The notes under the pieces: generated by a model | Told to the model about the DNA's origin: nothing | What the model saw: the letters and a program-made list of their open reading frames with translations, nothing else | The model's database searches: none | Part shown: one piece after another, positions 33,840 to 45,800 of the stretch | How the letters are laid out: the number at the start of each line of letters is the position of its first letter | Numbering within the stretch: position 1 is the stretch's first letter | Translations under genes and position numbers: made by a program | Assembly (NCBI RefSeq): GCF_010093535.1 | Contig: NW_022985189.1 | Coordinates: 192,432 to 256,431, forward strand | Source of the DNA: Lindgomyces ingoldianus | Taxonomy: Eukaryota; Ascomycota; Dothideomycetes; Pleosporales; Lindgomycetaceae | Length of the DNA: 64,000 bases | Direction: 5' to 3'

Positions 33840-35144
33840 CCACGTTTTCTACGGCAGTGTTGAAGTATTTAAGGAATTCAGTCACGGATGAAAGAAAGCT
33901 GGAGCTGGGCTGGAATCTGACGCGGGGTCCAAGCTCCCCACCAAGCGGCATGGAGGTGCGTCATCCATCGCATCGTGGCCGAAGCCGAGATGGTTTAATC
34001 AGCATTGGAAAGCTTGACAAACGTCTTGCTAAGATCCTGCTTTGAAGCAAATTACGAGAAAATTGTAGAGGAGAATCTAAGAAATATTGAATATACGAAA
34101 GGAACTATAACTACTAACAATTTACGACAGTAAACGCTGACTCGTTGTGAATGTCTGAATGCAAGTGATGCAAGACGGTGACAGGGTTGAATGCTTCTGA
34201 TTGGTTGGTGGAGCATTGTGGGTTTGGATTCGAAAAAATGGCTTGGAGAGAAATGCAGCAGCGGTTGTATGGAATGAAACGCACTCCAAGAGTAATTCGG
34301 CATTGGGCCCAAACTTGACTTGAAAGTCTTCTCTTTGTAGCTCGAACGTTTGTTCTCCATTCCAAATAGTGATTTTGTTTGTTTCGACTTCGGGGACTTT
34401 GATGCGCTTTGACAAATCCCATTCTGCAGTGGCTGGGGTTTGGAATCATCAAAACGAACAGAATAGATTGAGGGGTGCATGGATATTGCCTGAAGGGTAC
34501 AAATGCGGAAGCGAATCCGTCGCTTAGCACGCTGTGTGATATTGGAGGATCTTGAGGAAAGTCAAGGAGAGTTAATAGGCCATGTCCATTTGATGTTCTG
34601 GGTATATTTGATAATATGTTGTTGTATTCGTGTCCTCTCACGAACCTGTTCATACCAAGTCCCAAACATGACAAGCGTGAAAGAGCCGACGATGCTTGAC
34701 TAAACAGATCCTCCATCGTGTATCCATTACCATTACCGCGAACACCGTCCCAGCCGTAAAACATTGGAGAGAAATTCTCCGGTATAATGCGTAAATAAAG
34801 CAGCCACCCAACCGAATCCGACCAAATGTCCACGTATTATGTCCTTGTGGGATACTAATAAACGCCCGGTACAATGTAATGATAAGAAGTGATAGAGGAA
34901 AGATGAATGACGAATATGGCATTCGCTTCAATCCATGCGGTGGAAAGAGAGAAAAGGATTCAGAAACAAAAGGCAGCAAGATCAAGGAAAGTGTTATAGT
35001 ACAATCGCACGTGAAGGTTGCTGAGTAAGTACCTGACGTGCTCGAAAGCTATCGTCGCGCCATAAGACGCAAGAAGGGAGTCTGGACTCTAGAACAATAG
35101 AAAAGAGAGATCTACCGACCACAACTGAGAGAAGAAAATCTCAC
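33840..35144. other. Region between GST and LST4 with a decayed frame
   Basis: Apart from the probable relic at 34114-34985 (-), I see no gene. 34990-35144 is the probable LST4 3' UTR. Confidence 0.4.
34114..34985 (-). pseudogene. Decayed gene, membrane-protein-like N-terminus
   Basis: The minus strand begins with a hydrophobic stretch (SSFIFPLSLLIITLYRAF, then HNTWTFGRIRLGGCFIYALY) in one frame. It continues protein-like in a second frame (GYTMEDLFSQASSALSRL) and in a third near 34300-34415 (RIKVPEVETNKITIWNGEQT). The alternating frames with stops suggest a broken gene rather than three overlapping ones. The start vaguely recalls fungal wax-synthase-like acyltransferases, but I cannot support that assignment. 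Confidence 0.3.
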
Positions 35145-38100
35145 TCACTCTACTTCCGATAGCCATCGCCGAATACCCTCTTTTAAAGAGGAATCGGTTG
35201 CTGTCCTAGTAAGGGTATCACGGCTCGATTTCTTGTCCTCATGGGATATTTGCTTTAAATCCTCCTTCATATTACGCTCTGCGGTGACATTCTTGACGAC
35301 GGACTCGAGGGCGTCGAAAATGATTCCCTTGCAATCGATTTGTGCAACCTCGGTGTTATGCCCGACATCAGAACCAGATCGTGTGTCCCGCCTTCCGCGT
35401 CTAGAGCTTGACCTGGACGAGCTAGCCGACTCAACACGGGAGGCTTGCCCAGATTGTGCGAGCACGCGATCGACTGCGTCGGTCAAAGTTGCATCAAAGT
35501 CCATGATTGGTTCTTCAATGAATTCCTCCTTCAGATGAAGCTCAGTCATGGTTGGAGCACTAATAGTCCCGGGCGCACTGTACGGATTGCCATACTGTGA
35601 GCGACCTGGAATCCCAGATAAGCCAGGAGTCAATGCTGGTTGTTGGAACGTTGGTGTGGGAATCATCTTCACAAGTCTACGTAACCGAATGCGTTTAATG
35701 CTGAAGCTCCGAGTATCTGCTACCAAAGCTGAGCACACATCAACCCAGCGCTCAAGCGGACCTTGTTCAAAAGTTGAGGTTGCAGTTGATGAGATTGGTG
35801 TCGGCTCAGCACTCATAGCTCTCTTGATGTCACGGTCCAGGTCGGCATACGGCTTTATGGCTTGAACCGCAAAGTCAGGATGAAATTGCTTCAGCCATCC
35901 GGCAGCATTGACAGGTTGATCAGGCTCGCAGTAGGGAATAGAGAAAACTGACGATTCACCGAAGCTGGAACCGTGTTGGCTAGATGCTGATGGATAGCCA
36001 CCCAAGAGTGGTGATTGTAACGGAGAGCCAAAATCAGGAAGGGGTATGTCAACATCGATCACCCCATCCTTCTCGTTCACTGATAATTTCAGGGCCGAGT
36101 CAAACTGCCGGGGTCGCTCAGGAATCGGCCGAGCTGCGGAGGGAGTGACACCGCTGGATCCACCGATTGGATGCGTCTCAGGGGAGCTTTCGGCGGTCAT
36201 GATGTTGCTCATAATGGAAGGATCGTAAACATCAGCACCATCTCCGAAGAGTTCTTGCTCCATTGAGAGCTCTTGGACCATCTGCTCGAGCTGTGAGCGA
36301 GGGTGCTCAGATGGCCGATACCCCATGCTGCCGGTTCCGAGGCCATCATCTGTGGTCTGAAGAATGTCGCTCTGATCAGTAGTTGATTCACGCCGCCCAC
36401 CACTCCAGAAGCTCATGAAGCTTCCCCATCGACTCGTATTCCCAGAGTCGGTGCTAGGGCTACTAGTATACCCTGTGCCACTTCGTTGTAGAGTATGAAT
36501 CAAGTTAGCGGAGGCAAGGCTTTCGCTGCTTTCAGGTCTATATTCGGGAGACGGCCCAAATGACTTCGTACGAGGGACTGTGAAGTGCGCAACGGGTACC
36601 GTGTCTTGTGGATCAGTATTCGAGATGGTAGCAGTACTGCTCTTCGTTGTGGTAGCACTATCGGACATGGATGGAATCACCAAGCTGGTACGTATGGAGT
36701 GAGCTGATGACCGACGAGAGTGTCGGGGTGCCTCTGGGAATTCGGCCACACTTGAATCAGATCTGCCGTTCGCAGATTCTAGAGTTGAAAGACTTGTTCC
36801 GTTCAACGCAGGTGGCTGTAGCCGCATATTAGTCAAGCTTTGCTTACCTCGCGGCCGGCGATTGATTTGGCGGCGCAAGGAATGCTTTCTTGATGGAGGC
36901 ATATTCGTTGGAGGCGACTGTGAATACGCACGGAGCGACGCGGATGTGCTTGGCCGCATGGGAGAAGCCCCATCATACAAGGTTGAGGAGTTCGACGGTA
37001 AAAATGCAGCAAGAAGGAATATTAGCCTTCGGGCGGCCATCTTGTCTGGGGAAACAATCACCGTCCGATTCGAGATGGTAAGGTTCTCACCAGCACTCGA
37101 CTTCTGCTGCTCTCGGTGGCGTTTTTTGTGCCATTTCGGTCCTAGGTGGTTAAGCCATTCCGTATGATTTCCAAGGAATGCAGTCAGCAGGTTAAAGAAG
37201 AAGAAATTCTCCTCCCGTCGCCCCGCCCATCTGCCAAGCCATCTTGCTTCTTCGCGCCACACGCCCCATTTCCCTTGACCCGTCAGTACCCGAGGAATTC
37301 TCATCCCGCTCACAACGCGGTTCCCTGCTCGTTCCACTGCCTTCCTAATATCTGGGTCAAGTGCAAGGGCGTTAGGCTGCAACCTCAAGGCTCGACGAGG
37401 CGGCTGAAGAGGAGCATCTCTGCTGGTTGACCGAGGTGGCTGAATGCGAGGCTGTTGGAGGACTGGTGGTGAAGTTGTTTCCGCCATCTTGAAGTGGGCA
37501 AGGATCCGCTCCTGGACGACATATTGGAGGCTAGTGAGAGTGCGTGTGATGACATCCCAATGCTGACCAATAACATCCACACGGTCATCGACATCGCTGT
37601 TCAACGACGTGGACAGAAGTGACTCAACGCCGAAATTAGAGTCAATGATCGCCCATCCCGCACGACGGTCCGAATCCAAAGAAGATCCAAGAGAGTCATG
37701 ACCAGGATTAGAAGTAGATGCGTGACTCCCTCCTTTCACAGGGCCAGGTCGAGAGGGAGGACGCATGGTCGAGGGTGACGAAGCCACCGGAAGATGGAGG
37801 ATGATAGTGATGGCGTACATGGGTGTTTTCCGCACCTGAGGGGGCTGAGGGAGTTTCTGGGTCACGGGCTTCCCTCCGGTTCGAGGGAAAGGGAATCCAT
37901 TGGCCTTTCCCAGCGAGCTCTGGGGCGTTGGGGTACGAGAATTAGACGAGTCCTGATCGTCCTCTGGGAGAGTGACAGAAAACATGCGGGTAATGAATAT
38001 GGTGCGCCTCCGAGGTTCCTTCGATGCAGTCTCGGTGGATTCTAGGGCTGGTCTGGGAAGCTCTGGAGGCAGATTCGATGGTGTGAAGGATTTGGCCAAG

Positions 38101-38858
38101 TGACTTCTCCTCCGAAACCCTTCAGATCTTCCCAGAGAAACCGTAGCATCGTGCAAATTTGGGGTAAGCGGGGGGGGATCGGCAGGTCTAGAATCAAGCG
38201 GTACAATATGAAGCTTATTAGAATTGCCCCGGTAGTTCAGTGGCGTATTCCCAAACATGCAGTCTAAGCAAATGTTCACTACATCCATAGACTCTTTCGC
38301 TCGAGCTTGGGCATGTGCTTGTGCCTGGGAGTGCTCGTCAATATTAGGCATCGAGGAGATGGAGTTGCCGCGTATCCGAGCACGTGTGAAGGCGCCCACA
38401 GTGGGTGACCGAGGTGCCGTCGACTCTGTCACGAGCGAGGACCTGCGGGCATGCAAGCCGCCGAATGTTGGGCCAGCGGTGTTGACACCCCCAGCAGCAC
38501 CAAACACTCTCGCCCTCGCATTTGGCTGGGTGGGCGATTCAGTGCGCGGCGGACTGGGCTTCGAATCGAATAGGATAGTCCGGGGCATGGGACCAGATTC
38601 ATCTTGGGCTATTATGATTCTGCAGTCTCGCGGGAACTCCAGATCGATCTCCGGCTGCGGACCGTCATAGCCGCTCCCTAAGGTGAGGGACGCTCCGTGC
38701 AGCGGGTACGGTTGGCTTTCGTGGTGATAGAGGGTGTTCGTTTCGGGATAGAGCAGGTGTCGTGTATGAGACTCTTCGGTGGCAGAGTCGAGCGTAGTGC
38801 TTGGTGACGGGTGTGGCGCTCCAACACCTTTGCGGTTGCTAAAGAACTGGCCCAGCAT
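35145..38858 (-). CDS. LST4: Lst4/FNIP-like folliculin-interacting protein (DENN-type)
   Basis: A single long exon. From the Met at 38858 (MLGQFFSNRKG) the product is 1237 residues. The frame also has a Met at 39104, but the extra 82 residues are Ser/Leu/Pro-rich and unlike the family, so I chose the internal start. FNIP-N features are DCRIIIAQDESGPMPRTILF (about 79-97) and ICLDCMFGNTPLNYRGNSNK (about 196-215). The middle FNIP/DENN part includes GWAIIDSNFGVESLL, VQERILAHFKM and WLGRWAGRREENFFFFNLLT. The rest is Ser/Pro-rich linker, with a conserved-looking C-terminal region ending WLSEVE. Lst4 with Lst7 (folliculin) is a GAP for the Rag GTPase Gtr2 at the vacuole, promoting TORC1 (family knowledge). 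The next large gene, IML1, acts on the same GTPase module. Confidence 0.85.
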   Translation of the reverse strand: MLGQFFSNRKGVGAPHPSPSTTLDSATEESHTRHLLYPETNTLYHHESQPYPLHGASLTLGSGYDGPQPEIDLEFPRDCRIIIAQDESGPMPRTILFDSKPSPPRTESPTQPNARARVFGAAGGVNTAGPTFGGLHARRSSLVTESTAPRSPTVGAFTRARIRGNSISSMPNIDEHSQAQAHAQARAKESMDVVNICLDCMFGNTPLNYRGNSNKLHIVPLDSRPADPPPLTPNLHDATVSLGRSEGFRRRSHLAKSFTPSNLPPELPRPALESTETASKEPRRRTIFITRMFSVTLPEDDQDSSNSRTPTPQSSLGKANGFPFPRTGGKPVTQKLPQPPQVRKTPMYAITIILHLPVASSPSTMRPPSRPGPVKGGSHASTSNPGHDSLGSSLDSDRRAGWAIIDSNFGVESLLSTSLNSDVDDRVDVIGQHWDVITRTLTSLQYVVQERILAHFKMAETTSPPVLQQPRIQPPRSTSRDAPLQPPRRALRLQPNALALDPDIRKAVERAGNRVVSGMRIPRVLTGQGKWGVWREEARWLGRWAGRREENFFFFNLLTAFLGNHTEWLNHLGPKWHKKRHREQQKSSAGENLTISNRTVIVSPDKMAARRLIFLLAAFLPSNSSTLYDGASPMRPSTSASLRAYSQSPPTNMPPSRKHSLRRQINRRPRGKQSLTNMRLQPPALNGTSLSTLESANGRSDSSVAEFPEAPRHSRRSSAHSIRTSLVIPSMSDSATTTKSSTATISNTDPQDTVPVAHFTVPRTKSFGPSPEYRPESSESLASANLIHTLQRSGTGYTSSPSTDSGNTSRWGSFMSFWSGGRRESTTDQSDILQTTDDGLGTGSMGYRPSEHPRSQLEQMVQELSMEQELFGDGADVYDPSIMSNIMTAESSPETHPIGGSSGVTPSAARPIPERPRQFDSALKLSVNEKDGVIDVDIPLPDFGSPLQSPLLGGYPSASSQHGSSFGESSVFSIPYCEPDQPVNAAGWLKQFHPDFAVQAIKPYADLDRDIKRAMSAEPTPISSTATSTFEQGPLERWVDVCSALVADTRSFSIKRIRLRRLVKMIPTPTFQQPALTPGLSGIPGRSQYGNPYSAPGTISAPTMTELHLKEEFIEEPIMDFDATLTDAVDRVLAQSGQASRVESASSSRSSSRRGRRDTRSGSDVGHNTEVAQIDCKGIIFDALESVVKNVTAERNMKEDLKQISHEDKKSSRDTLTRTATDSSLKEGIRRWLSEVE

Positions 38859-39453
38859 GTCTGCACCGGGGAGCAGCCCTCCATGAAGCTCTCTTAGCAG
38901 GTATTGAAGGAGCCGTAGTAGTACGGCTGGTGGACTCGGACGGAGTGAAGAGCCGGGCGTGGACAGCCCATGGCAGACGGCGGCTGAGGGTCGTGCTAGG
39001 CGGCAGCAGCTGCGGACGGCGATGCTGAGCAGTAGCAACGCGGGCTCCGTGAACTCAGAGGATGCCCTTGGGTGAGGGCGGCTGACTGGCGGTGGTGTCG
39101 TCACAAGACAGATGCGGCGGAGAGCGGCGTGGTCGGACAGCGCAGGCCGTGGACGCTGGCTGGAGAGTGAATTGAAGCTGTGTCGCGTGGGTAGAGGGCG
39201 AGCGGGTGCGGACCGAATGTTGAGGCGTGGAGAAAGTGAAGCTAGCTAAGTGCTAAGTAATACAAGAGCGGTGAAGGGACCTCCGGGAAAGCCAGAGGCG
39301 AGCCGACCGCCGCCATGCCACCATGCGTCGTATATATTCCTTCTGCGACGGCGGGAGGCCAGCCACAGCAAGCAATCAGCGGGAGGAGGGCCGCTCCCAT
39401 TCCGAGCGCCTCACGTCTCAAGCGACGCGCGAGATATTGATGAGGTGAGGACT

Positions 39454-39487
39454 GGATGCTGGATGCTGGATGCTGGATGCCGGATGC
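39454..39487. repeat. 7-bp tandem repeat (GGATGCT)n
   Basis: GGATGCT occurs three times, followed by GGATGCC and a partial unit. It is a short microsatellite upstream of LST4. Confidence 0.9.
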
Positions 39488-41135
39488 AGCCTGTGACAAG
39501 CCCTCTACCGCTGCAACACCACTATCACGATTCACTCGCAATCACCTTGCCCGGAGTGGTCCGCATCCCTACCTCCACGCGCAGATCAAGCCCATCAGGG
39601 GGTCCCTTGGTCGCAAGCATCCAAACTGGAACCCACCAGCAGGCACAAACGGCCCACGGCTGGCCAATGCCATGTCCGTGAGCAGGCAGATGCACACACT
39701 CATTGATGGAAGATAGCACCGTTGTTCGACGCGACGTCGCGATATCAACGCTCACGGCTATTTGCAGCTCCCACGTCAGCCCTTTGAGCCCCGATGGAGA
39801 ACAGCGATATTTTGCACTCCATGCTGTGCAACATGAGGCTGAGGTCATTGGATCGGCGAAGGCATGACCCTGTCAAAATTGACTGTGCTGTTGCCTTATC
39901 CTACCGGCCTATCTGTGCTGTTGTTCTCTGGTCAAGATCTGTACGACAGGACATGGGCGCGCGCATTTCCCATCCTAGATCCCGCGCCTCCAGGGATGGA
40001 TCCCCGTCCTCACAGCAATTGACTTTGACTTCTGCGCTTATGAAGCTTTGCTCGTGCTTGGTCCAGTCCTAGGTCATTATAAACACTCAAGCTGTGGTCG
40101 CGGCACTTCTATTTGCTATATTCGAGCAATGTCTCAGAGAGCCGCCCTCCAACCTCATCTGCGGATCGTGCTGCGTGCCGCAGGGATGATCCGCACCCAG
40201 GAGCTTGGGACGAAAGGCGTTGCAGTGGTCATGCTGCACTTGATTGCAACCCAACCGTCACAATTAAATAAAAGAACCTCCAAGATACTTCCAGACTCTA
40301 AGATCAGTGGTCCTCTTCGATGATCCCTAGTATTTTACCTAGTTTGGTAAATTTGAGATCCAAAAGTGACGTATCGGACTGACCGATCCGAAATGACAAG
40401 TACATTGCCCCTATGTTGAGAGAGCTCATACCGACAAGTACCTGTCACTTGAGCAAGTCTCTGTCACTTTTTGACAATAACAATTAAGACGGCTCTGATT
40501 TCTTTATTCACTCCTGCAGCTCTTGAGATCAGAAATTTAAGAATCTTCGTTCAACGCTTTTCAGCCGTCTGCATGAATCTTGATATTACGCCTTTCCAAA
40601 AATCAAACAACTTCAACGCAACAACCCCCAAATCCAGCCCGCTTTCTCCCTGGCTCTCACATCACAGTGCATAGTTCTGCATGACGTTCCATTCTCACTT
40701 CCGATACCGGCGTCACCAATCAACCACAGCCACATCTCTGATATTCCCGAACATCGCAACACTCGCAACAAAACGCGCCGAAACTCGGGCCTTGCAATAT
40801 GCGCGCAAGGCTCCTAAGACATCGACACGCACGCACTTCGTTTGAGCATCCCACAGTCCTGGACTCGCTGCTCCACCCTTAATGGCAACCCGGTATCTTA
40901 AGATTACCAACCGCCTCAAACCTCAAATGCACCCCGCTTGGTTTTCTAACTCGCCTATGTACCCCAGAGCCCCGACTGCTCTTCGGCATGCAGTCCCTGT
41001 TTGGGGTTCTGGATGTTCGGTGTCTTAATATCCGCATTATGGCTATATTCACTCTTACAACTTCATGTCTCGTGTCGACTTCTTCAAGATCTCCCCATCG
41101 TCTTCGGCCGGGGATCGAACTGGTCTTCACGATAG

Positions 41136-41160
41136 GCGATGCGATGCGATGCGATGCGAT
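41136..41160. repeat. 5-bp tandem repeat (GCGAT)5
   Basis: Five perfect GCGAT units followed by GC, in the intergenic region. Confidence 0.95.
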
Positions 41161-42878
41161 GCTCCTTGAGTGCATTTTCGTAAGTGGCCGCAGCCTGCTT
41201 CCGGGGATCTTCCCATCGAACCAGGTAGCTATATATTAAATCCAAACGGTCTGGAACAATGTCGTAGGTTGGTGTTCGCACGCGAGCTGGCTACCGGTTA
41301 GAGGCAGAAACAAATTCAAAGAAAATAGAAACGTGTTGATCTGTAAGTTGCGCTCCAGGTGCCGCGATTTCTTCCAACCGACTCCCGCTTTCTGCATCCA
41401 TGCAATACGGAACCGCAGTGCCCTTATTAACCTCGCATCACCAGTCACCTTTCCTTTTTTTCACATTCCCTCCAATTGCAAAAGAGTGATTTGACGGGAT
41501 TAGCTCCGTGAGGGCGAGTAGATGGAACGCTTCTTCAAGTTACGGATTAGGCGTTCGAACATTCCCTGGAAAGAGCCCTGGAGGTTGCTGATGCCGCACG
41601 TGCAAGGCGTTCGCATGAACGAGCTAAGGCGTTGTGACGGGGCTGAATGGCTTGAACTTTGTTCGCCCAAGCGAAAGCCGCAAGAAAAGCCGAAGTCTCC
41701 ACCCTCCTGCACACCTCACTCCACCTGCACCATCCCCCCTAATTTTCTCAACACCAGGAGTTTGTGGCGTTGAGAATTTTCGCATCCTGGTGTCTGGACG
41801 GGGCTGGGCTGGATTGCTATTGTTGGAATTGACAAGGCCATGGAACCTGAGTGAGTGTTTATTTGAATGGGTGGGAAGGGAGGTGTGAGGGATTTCCAGC
41901 CAGAACTTCCTAATCTGTAAATGCAGATGTCTGTCTGCTGATGTTCGGCGCCTTCCGAGTTGCACAAGTTTCAGTCTGTATGTGTGAATCTGATGTGAGG
42001 AAGGGACGGAGATAGGCGTGTATAGCGTCTGCGAATCAGTAAGGCTTCATGACATGAATCTGGATCTTTTCTTTTATCAAAAGCAAGCCAAAGTAGTTCG
42101 CTCATCAATAATCACCTTGATCTGAATCTGTAAACGGTTCCCTTAAACCGCGGTAGTTGCACAGCATGTTTGTGCCTGCTGTCCACAACATGTCAACCGA
42201 GAGACTGGCTCCAATGAAGATCTTGCCCTAGTTGAATGCATGCTCTACACGCATCTGTTTTAAACCACGTCGAATTTTTTATATGGATATTTTTGCGCAA
42301 GTGCTAACCAACAACATTCAGTAAAAACATAAAATATCAACACGATCAATAAACGTACAGCTAGCCATCAGATATCTTCACAACCGTCGCCCCCCTTCTT
42401 CACATGCCCATCTCCAGCCTCCAAGTCTCCCCCCAAACCCACTCCTACTGACGTCTTATCCGCCGTCACACATTGCGGGCCACCGGTAACGTTGTGATTA
42501 ACACGGAGAGTTGAGCCGACATATGCGGTTTCGGGTCACTACATTATGCGGTGTGCCTTGGACACAAGACACGGAGGAGGGTGCTGGGATTGGAAGGTGG
42601 TGCAATGCGACGGGTTGACGAATGGATGACGAAAGGACAGAGTTCAGTGGGTAGATGGTTTGGATTACACACACAGCGCGAGAAATAAATTTCGATGAGT
42701 TCGAGTTCGTGGTATTAGACAAATCCGAGTGGAGAGAGGAAAATGTGAAACATGTATTTGAGCCTCAAACGCCGAGAAAATTAGTAGATGTCTGTAATAC
42801 TCCAAGAAAAGTTGCTCTAAAATCCAAACATCCGTCATTAATCTCCCTAGCCTCCCCGTTTTCCTCATCTAGTAAATT

Positions 42879-45800
42879 TCATCTCATCTCAATCTCCTCT
42901 AGCACTTGAGAATCCCGCCTCCTAACCACCCTTTCAAACCCTCCACCTATAAGCACGCCTCCATCAACTCCCTGCCTTCCATTATCCTTTAAACTCTCCC
43001 TCTCCCTCAAACTCCCCGTAACACTCCCCTCGCTGCCCTGTCTCTTCCCCACCCCCATCCCCACCCCTGATGTTCCCACCAAGCTACCACCCAAAATCCA
43101 TCCTCCACTCGCAGGGCTCGCTTCGCGGATACTGATGGCAGGCGGCAATCCTAAATTCGGGATATTGTTATCCAGCACCGGCGTTATTCGAGGAGAGGGG
43201 CTTGGAGCTTGTTTAAACGCCTCATCGTAGAATGATTTAAGCGCAATCGGGTCGGAGCAGAAGGCCTCGATGTCATCTTTGATTTGTTCTGGGGTTTGCT
43301 GGAGGGGGTTTGCTGAAGCCGCTGCAGTTGCGGCTGAGGTTGTACTTGTATTTGGCAGCTTTTCCTGCAGCGCCGTGTGCAGGAGCGAAGAGTCTTGGAC
43401 GGGCCGCGCGAGGGGCGAAGCGAAGGGAGAGCGGTGGGGATTTGAGCGTTCTACAGCATTTGAGGGACTTTCAGTAGAGGCAGACTTTGTAGTGCTGCGT
43501 TTATGTTCGTATGGATCTGTCGGACGGAACTTCGTTGTATCCTTTGCCCGGTTATGTGCGAGTCGATTTGCGAGAAGGAGGATTGAGCCTTCGTTTGTGA
43601 TTTGGGCGAGAAGAGTCCCGGAGCGGTGGATGAATTGAGTATACTTATAATCTGGTCTTCCCCAAGAGTACGTCACGTCTACATCTCTAGGGAAGCAGTC
43701 TGCGGCCTCCATGTCCAAGACAAAGTTTAATCTGCGTAGCAGAGCCTTGTGGTACGCGAACTTGTCCGTCTTGGATTGCGGTAGAAAGTGTGCCGTATCC
43801 CACACCTGCTCAGGATGTTGCTTTGGTGGTTGGAGCGCAAGCTTGATGGTGTACGGAGAGCGGAAGGGATGGTGGTCAATAATATTGGACGCTTCCGCAA
43901 TAGGCACTTCAACGAGTTTGAGGCCGTACTTTTCAACGCTAGTAGCCCATGTGACAATGGCATCTTCGATGAGCTTGGCTGTGACATTCATCCAGTCGAT
44001 GCGTATGTGATAGCAGTTGTCTGGATTATGCAAGCGGTCATAATGTAGAGATATGATCTCTGGGCGGTATGAGCGTTTTCGGGGATCAACATCGTAGCGC
44101 ATTACGCGTGATAAATTGACGCTACGTTTTGGGGTAGTAGCCCGAGTTGGCGTCTTTTCTCCATCATTTTCATCTCCCGAAGCATCTGATGAATCATCCG
44201 TGCTAGTCCTAGATTTAGTACTCCGTGCGGTAAGAGGTGACGACCGTGGGCCTTCTGAAAGAGGCGTTGATGGAACGGAGCGATCGGTCCTCCGCATACC
44301 AAACCAGCCAGTGCGGGGTTCTGGGCGTGGTGCTCGATACTCGGCAGCGATTTGATAGAAGAAATTGCCATCACGGAACTGATGCCTCTTCTGGACGTGC
44401 TGAAATAGCCCTTTATCCATGAGTTGGTTTCCGAGATTGACAGCTTCATCTCGAGTGTCGATATCTTTGAAATTCGACTGCAACCAGGTGGTGAGATCGA
44501 AGCCAATGAAGCAGTTGTAATGAAGTCGCCAATGCCAACGACGGTCCAGCATCTGAATACCCTTCTCGCCTTGAAGATCTTCCGCAAGTCTCTTGATATC
44601 TATATTCGAAGTATGATATTGGTCTTTCTCGGAGAATAGAGAGGTTTGAAATTCGCTGTCACCGTCAGGAAGCAGAGCGCTGTCAGGGCCTGCTGCTACG
44701 ATGATTGATGGATCGCGGGTGTGGTACTCGATGGCAAGAGGGTTTGGGTCTTTCTGCTTCTTGGCTGTTGTAGCTTGGAAGTGACGTTCTTCGAGAGGAA
44801 TGTAGCGGTATCTCTGCCATACCTGGGTCAACTTACGGATACCTTCTAAACGAATCTCTTCCTCGGAATCCTCCGTCAAAAGAGGCAGTGGGCGTCGATT
44901 AACAGTAGGTAGCTCGACAGGAATAAGCACAAATCTAGCTCTCCAGAAACGCAGTATTTCGGAAAATTCATCGTGGTAGCCAGCCAGAAAAGTATCAATA
45001 AAATTCCAGTTGTACTCCTTCCGCGAAGGTCGTAGCATGACATGGCGAACTTGATACTTATCTTCCAATGCAGTACGGATGAGTGGCTTGTAGGAAAATG
45101 GAGTGTCGATGCCAGCAGAAGACTGCAAAGCTGTGGTAGGTTTCCGACTGAATCGTTTAACTTCAACTTCACCGCCGGCTACACAAACAAGCTGATGGAT
45201 TGTATTGCCGACACACATGAATACGGTGTCACCGTCTTTAGACATGTAATCGGGATGAAAGACGTTGGACAGATCGTGTTCACGCCCCCCAGAAAACTCT
45301 GCGACAGCGGGGCCGACAACGATCTGGAAGCCATGTGAGAGTCGGAAAGCGATGAGCTCACGAATGAGGGACTCTCGAGACTTCGGCGCTTCCAACATCT
45401 CGTCATCTTCGTTCTGGGTTATCTTATATGGGCTCTCGTTATACTCCGTCGCAACTTGCTCTGGCGTTGGAAAATACTCGTTGGTTAATGGTACTGCTGC
45501 CGGGGAGCAAAGAGATTTCCATTTCACCGAAGATGTTCGAAGATGCTTCGGGAACACGTGTTGCCATCGTCGGAACTGGTTGGCGATGTTGACGCTATTT
45601 TTCTTTGGGTTACATGGGTTTACAAGCACCGCCCAGGGCGCAAGCGAGCTTGTGGGAGACAGTGTTCGAGGGATGTCCCTGGCACCGCCGCTGGTTGATA
45701 TGTCCAACTTTGTAGCGCCTTGTTCACTCTGCGCTCTCGAGGCTAACAAGAATGTAGATCCAGGGTCTTTTGTTATAGAGCTAGGGTGCGAGGTGGTTGA

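Larger units (their letters stand above)
38859..42878. other. 4-kb upstream region of LST4 and 3' flank of IML1
   Basis: Many short frames are present on both strands (for example 39250-39681 + and 41624-41965 -), but none has a recognisable domain or a consistent splice model. Simple repeats occur at 39454-39487 and 41136-41160. The first few hundred bases probably hold the LST4 promoter and leader. The large size suggests unannotated non-coding transcription or decayed sequence, but I see no direct sign of either. Confidence 0.4.

Noticed and set aside
38859..39104. LST4 start at 39104 giving 82 extra residues
   Set aside because: The extra sequence is Ser/Leu/Pro-rich and unlike FNIP/Lst4 N-termini, while MLGQFFSNRKG at 38858 looks like a natural start. 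Not excluded without transcript data.
40130..42880. Search for a hidden gene between LST4 and IML1
   Set aside because: Several frames of 60-110 codons exist on both strands, but none can be joined by plausible introns and none resembles a family.
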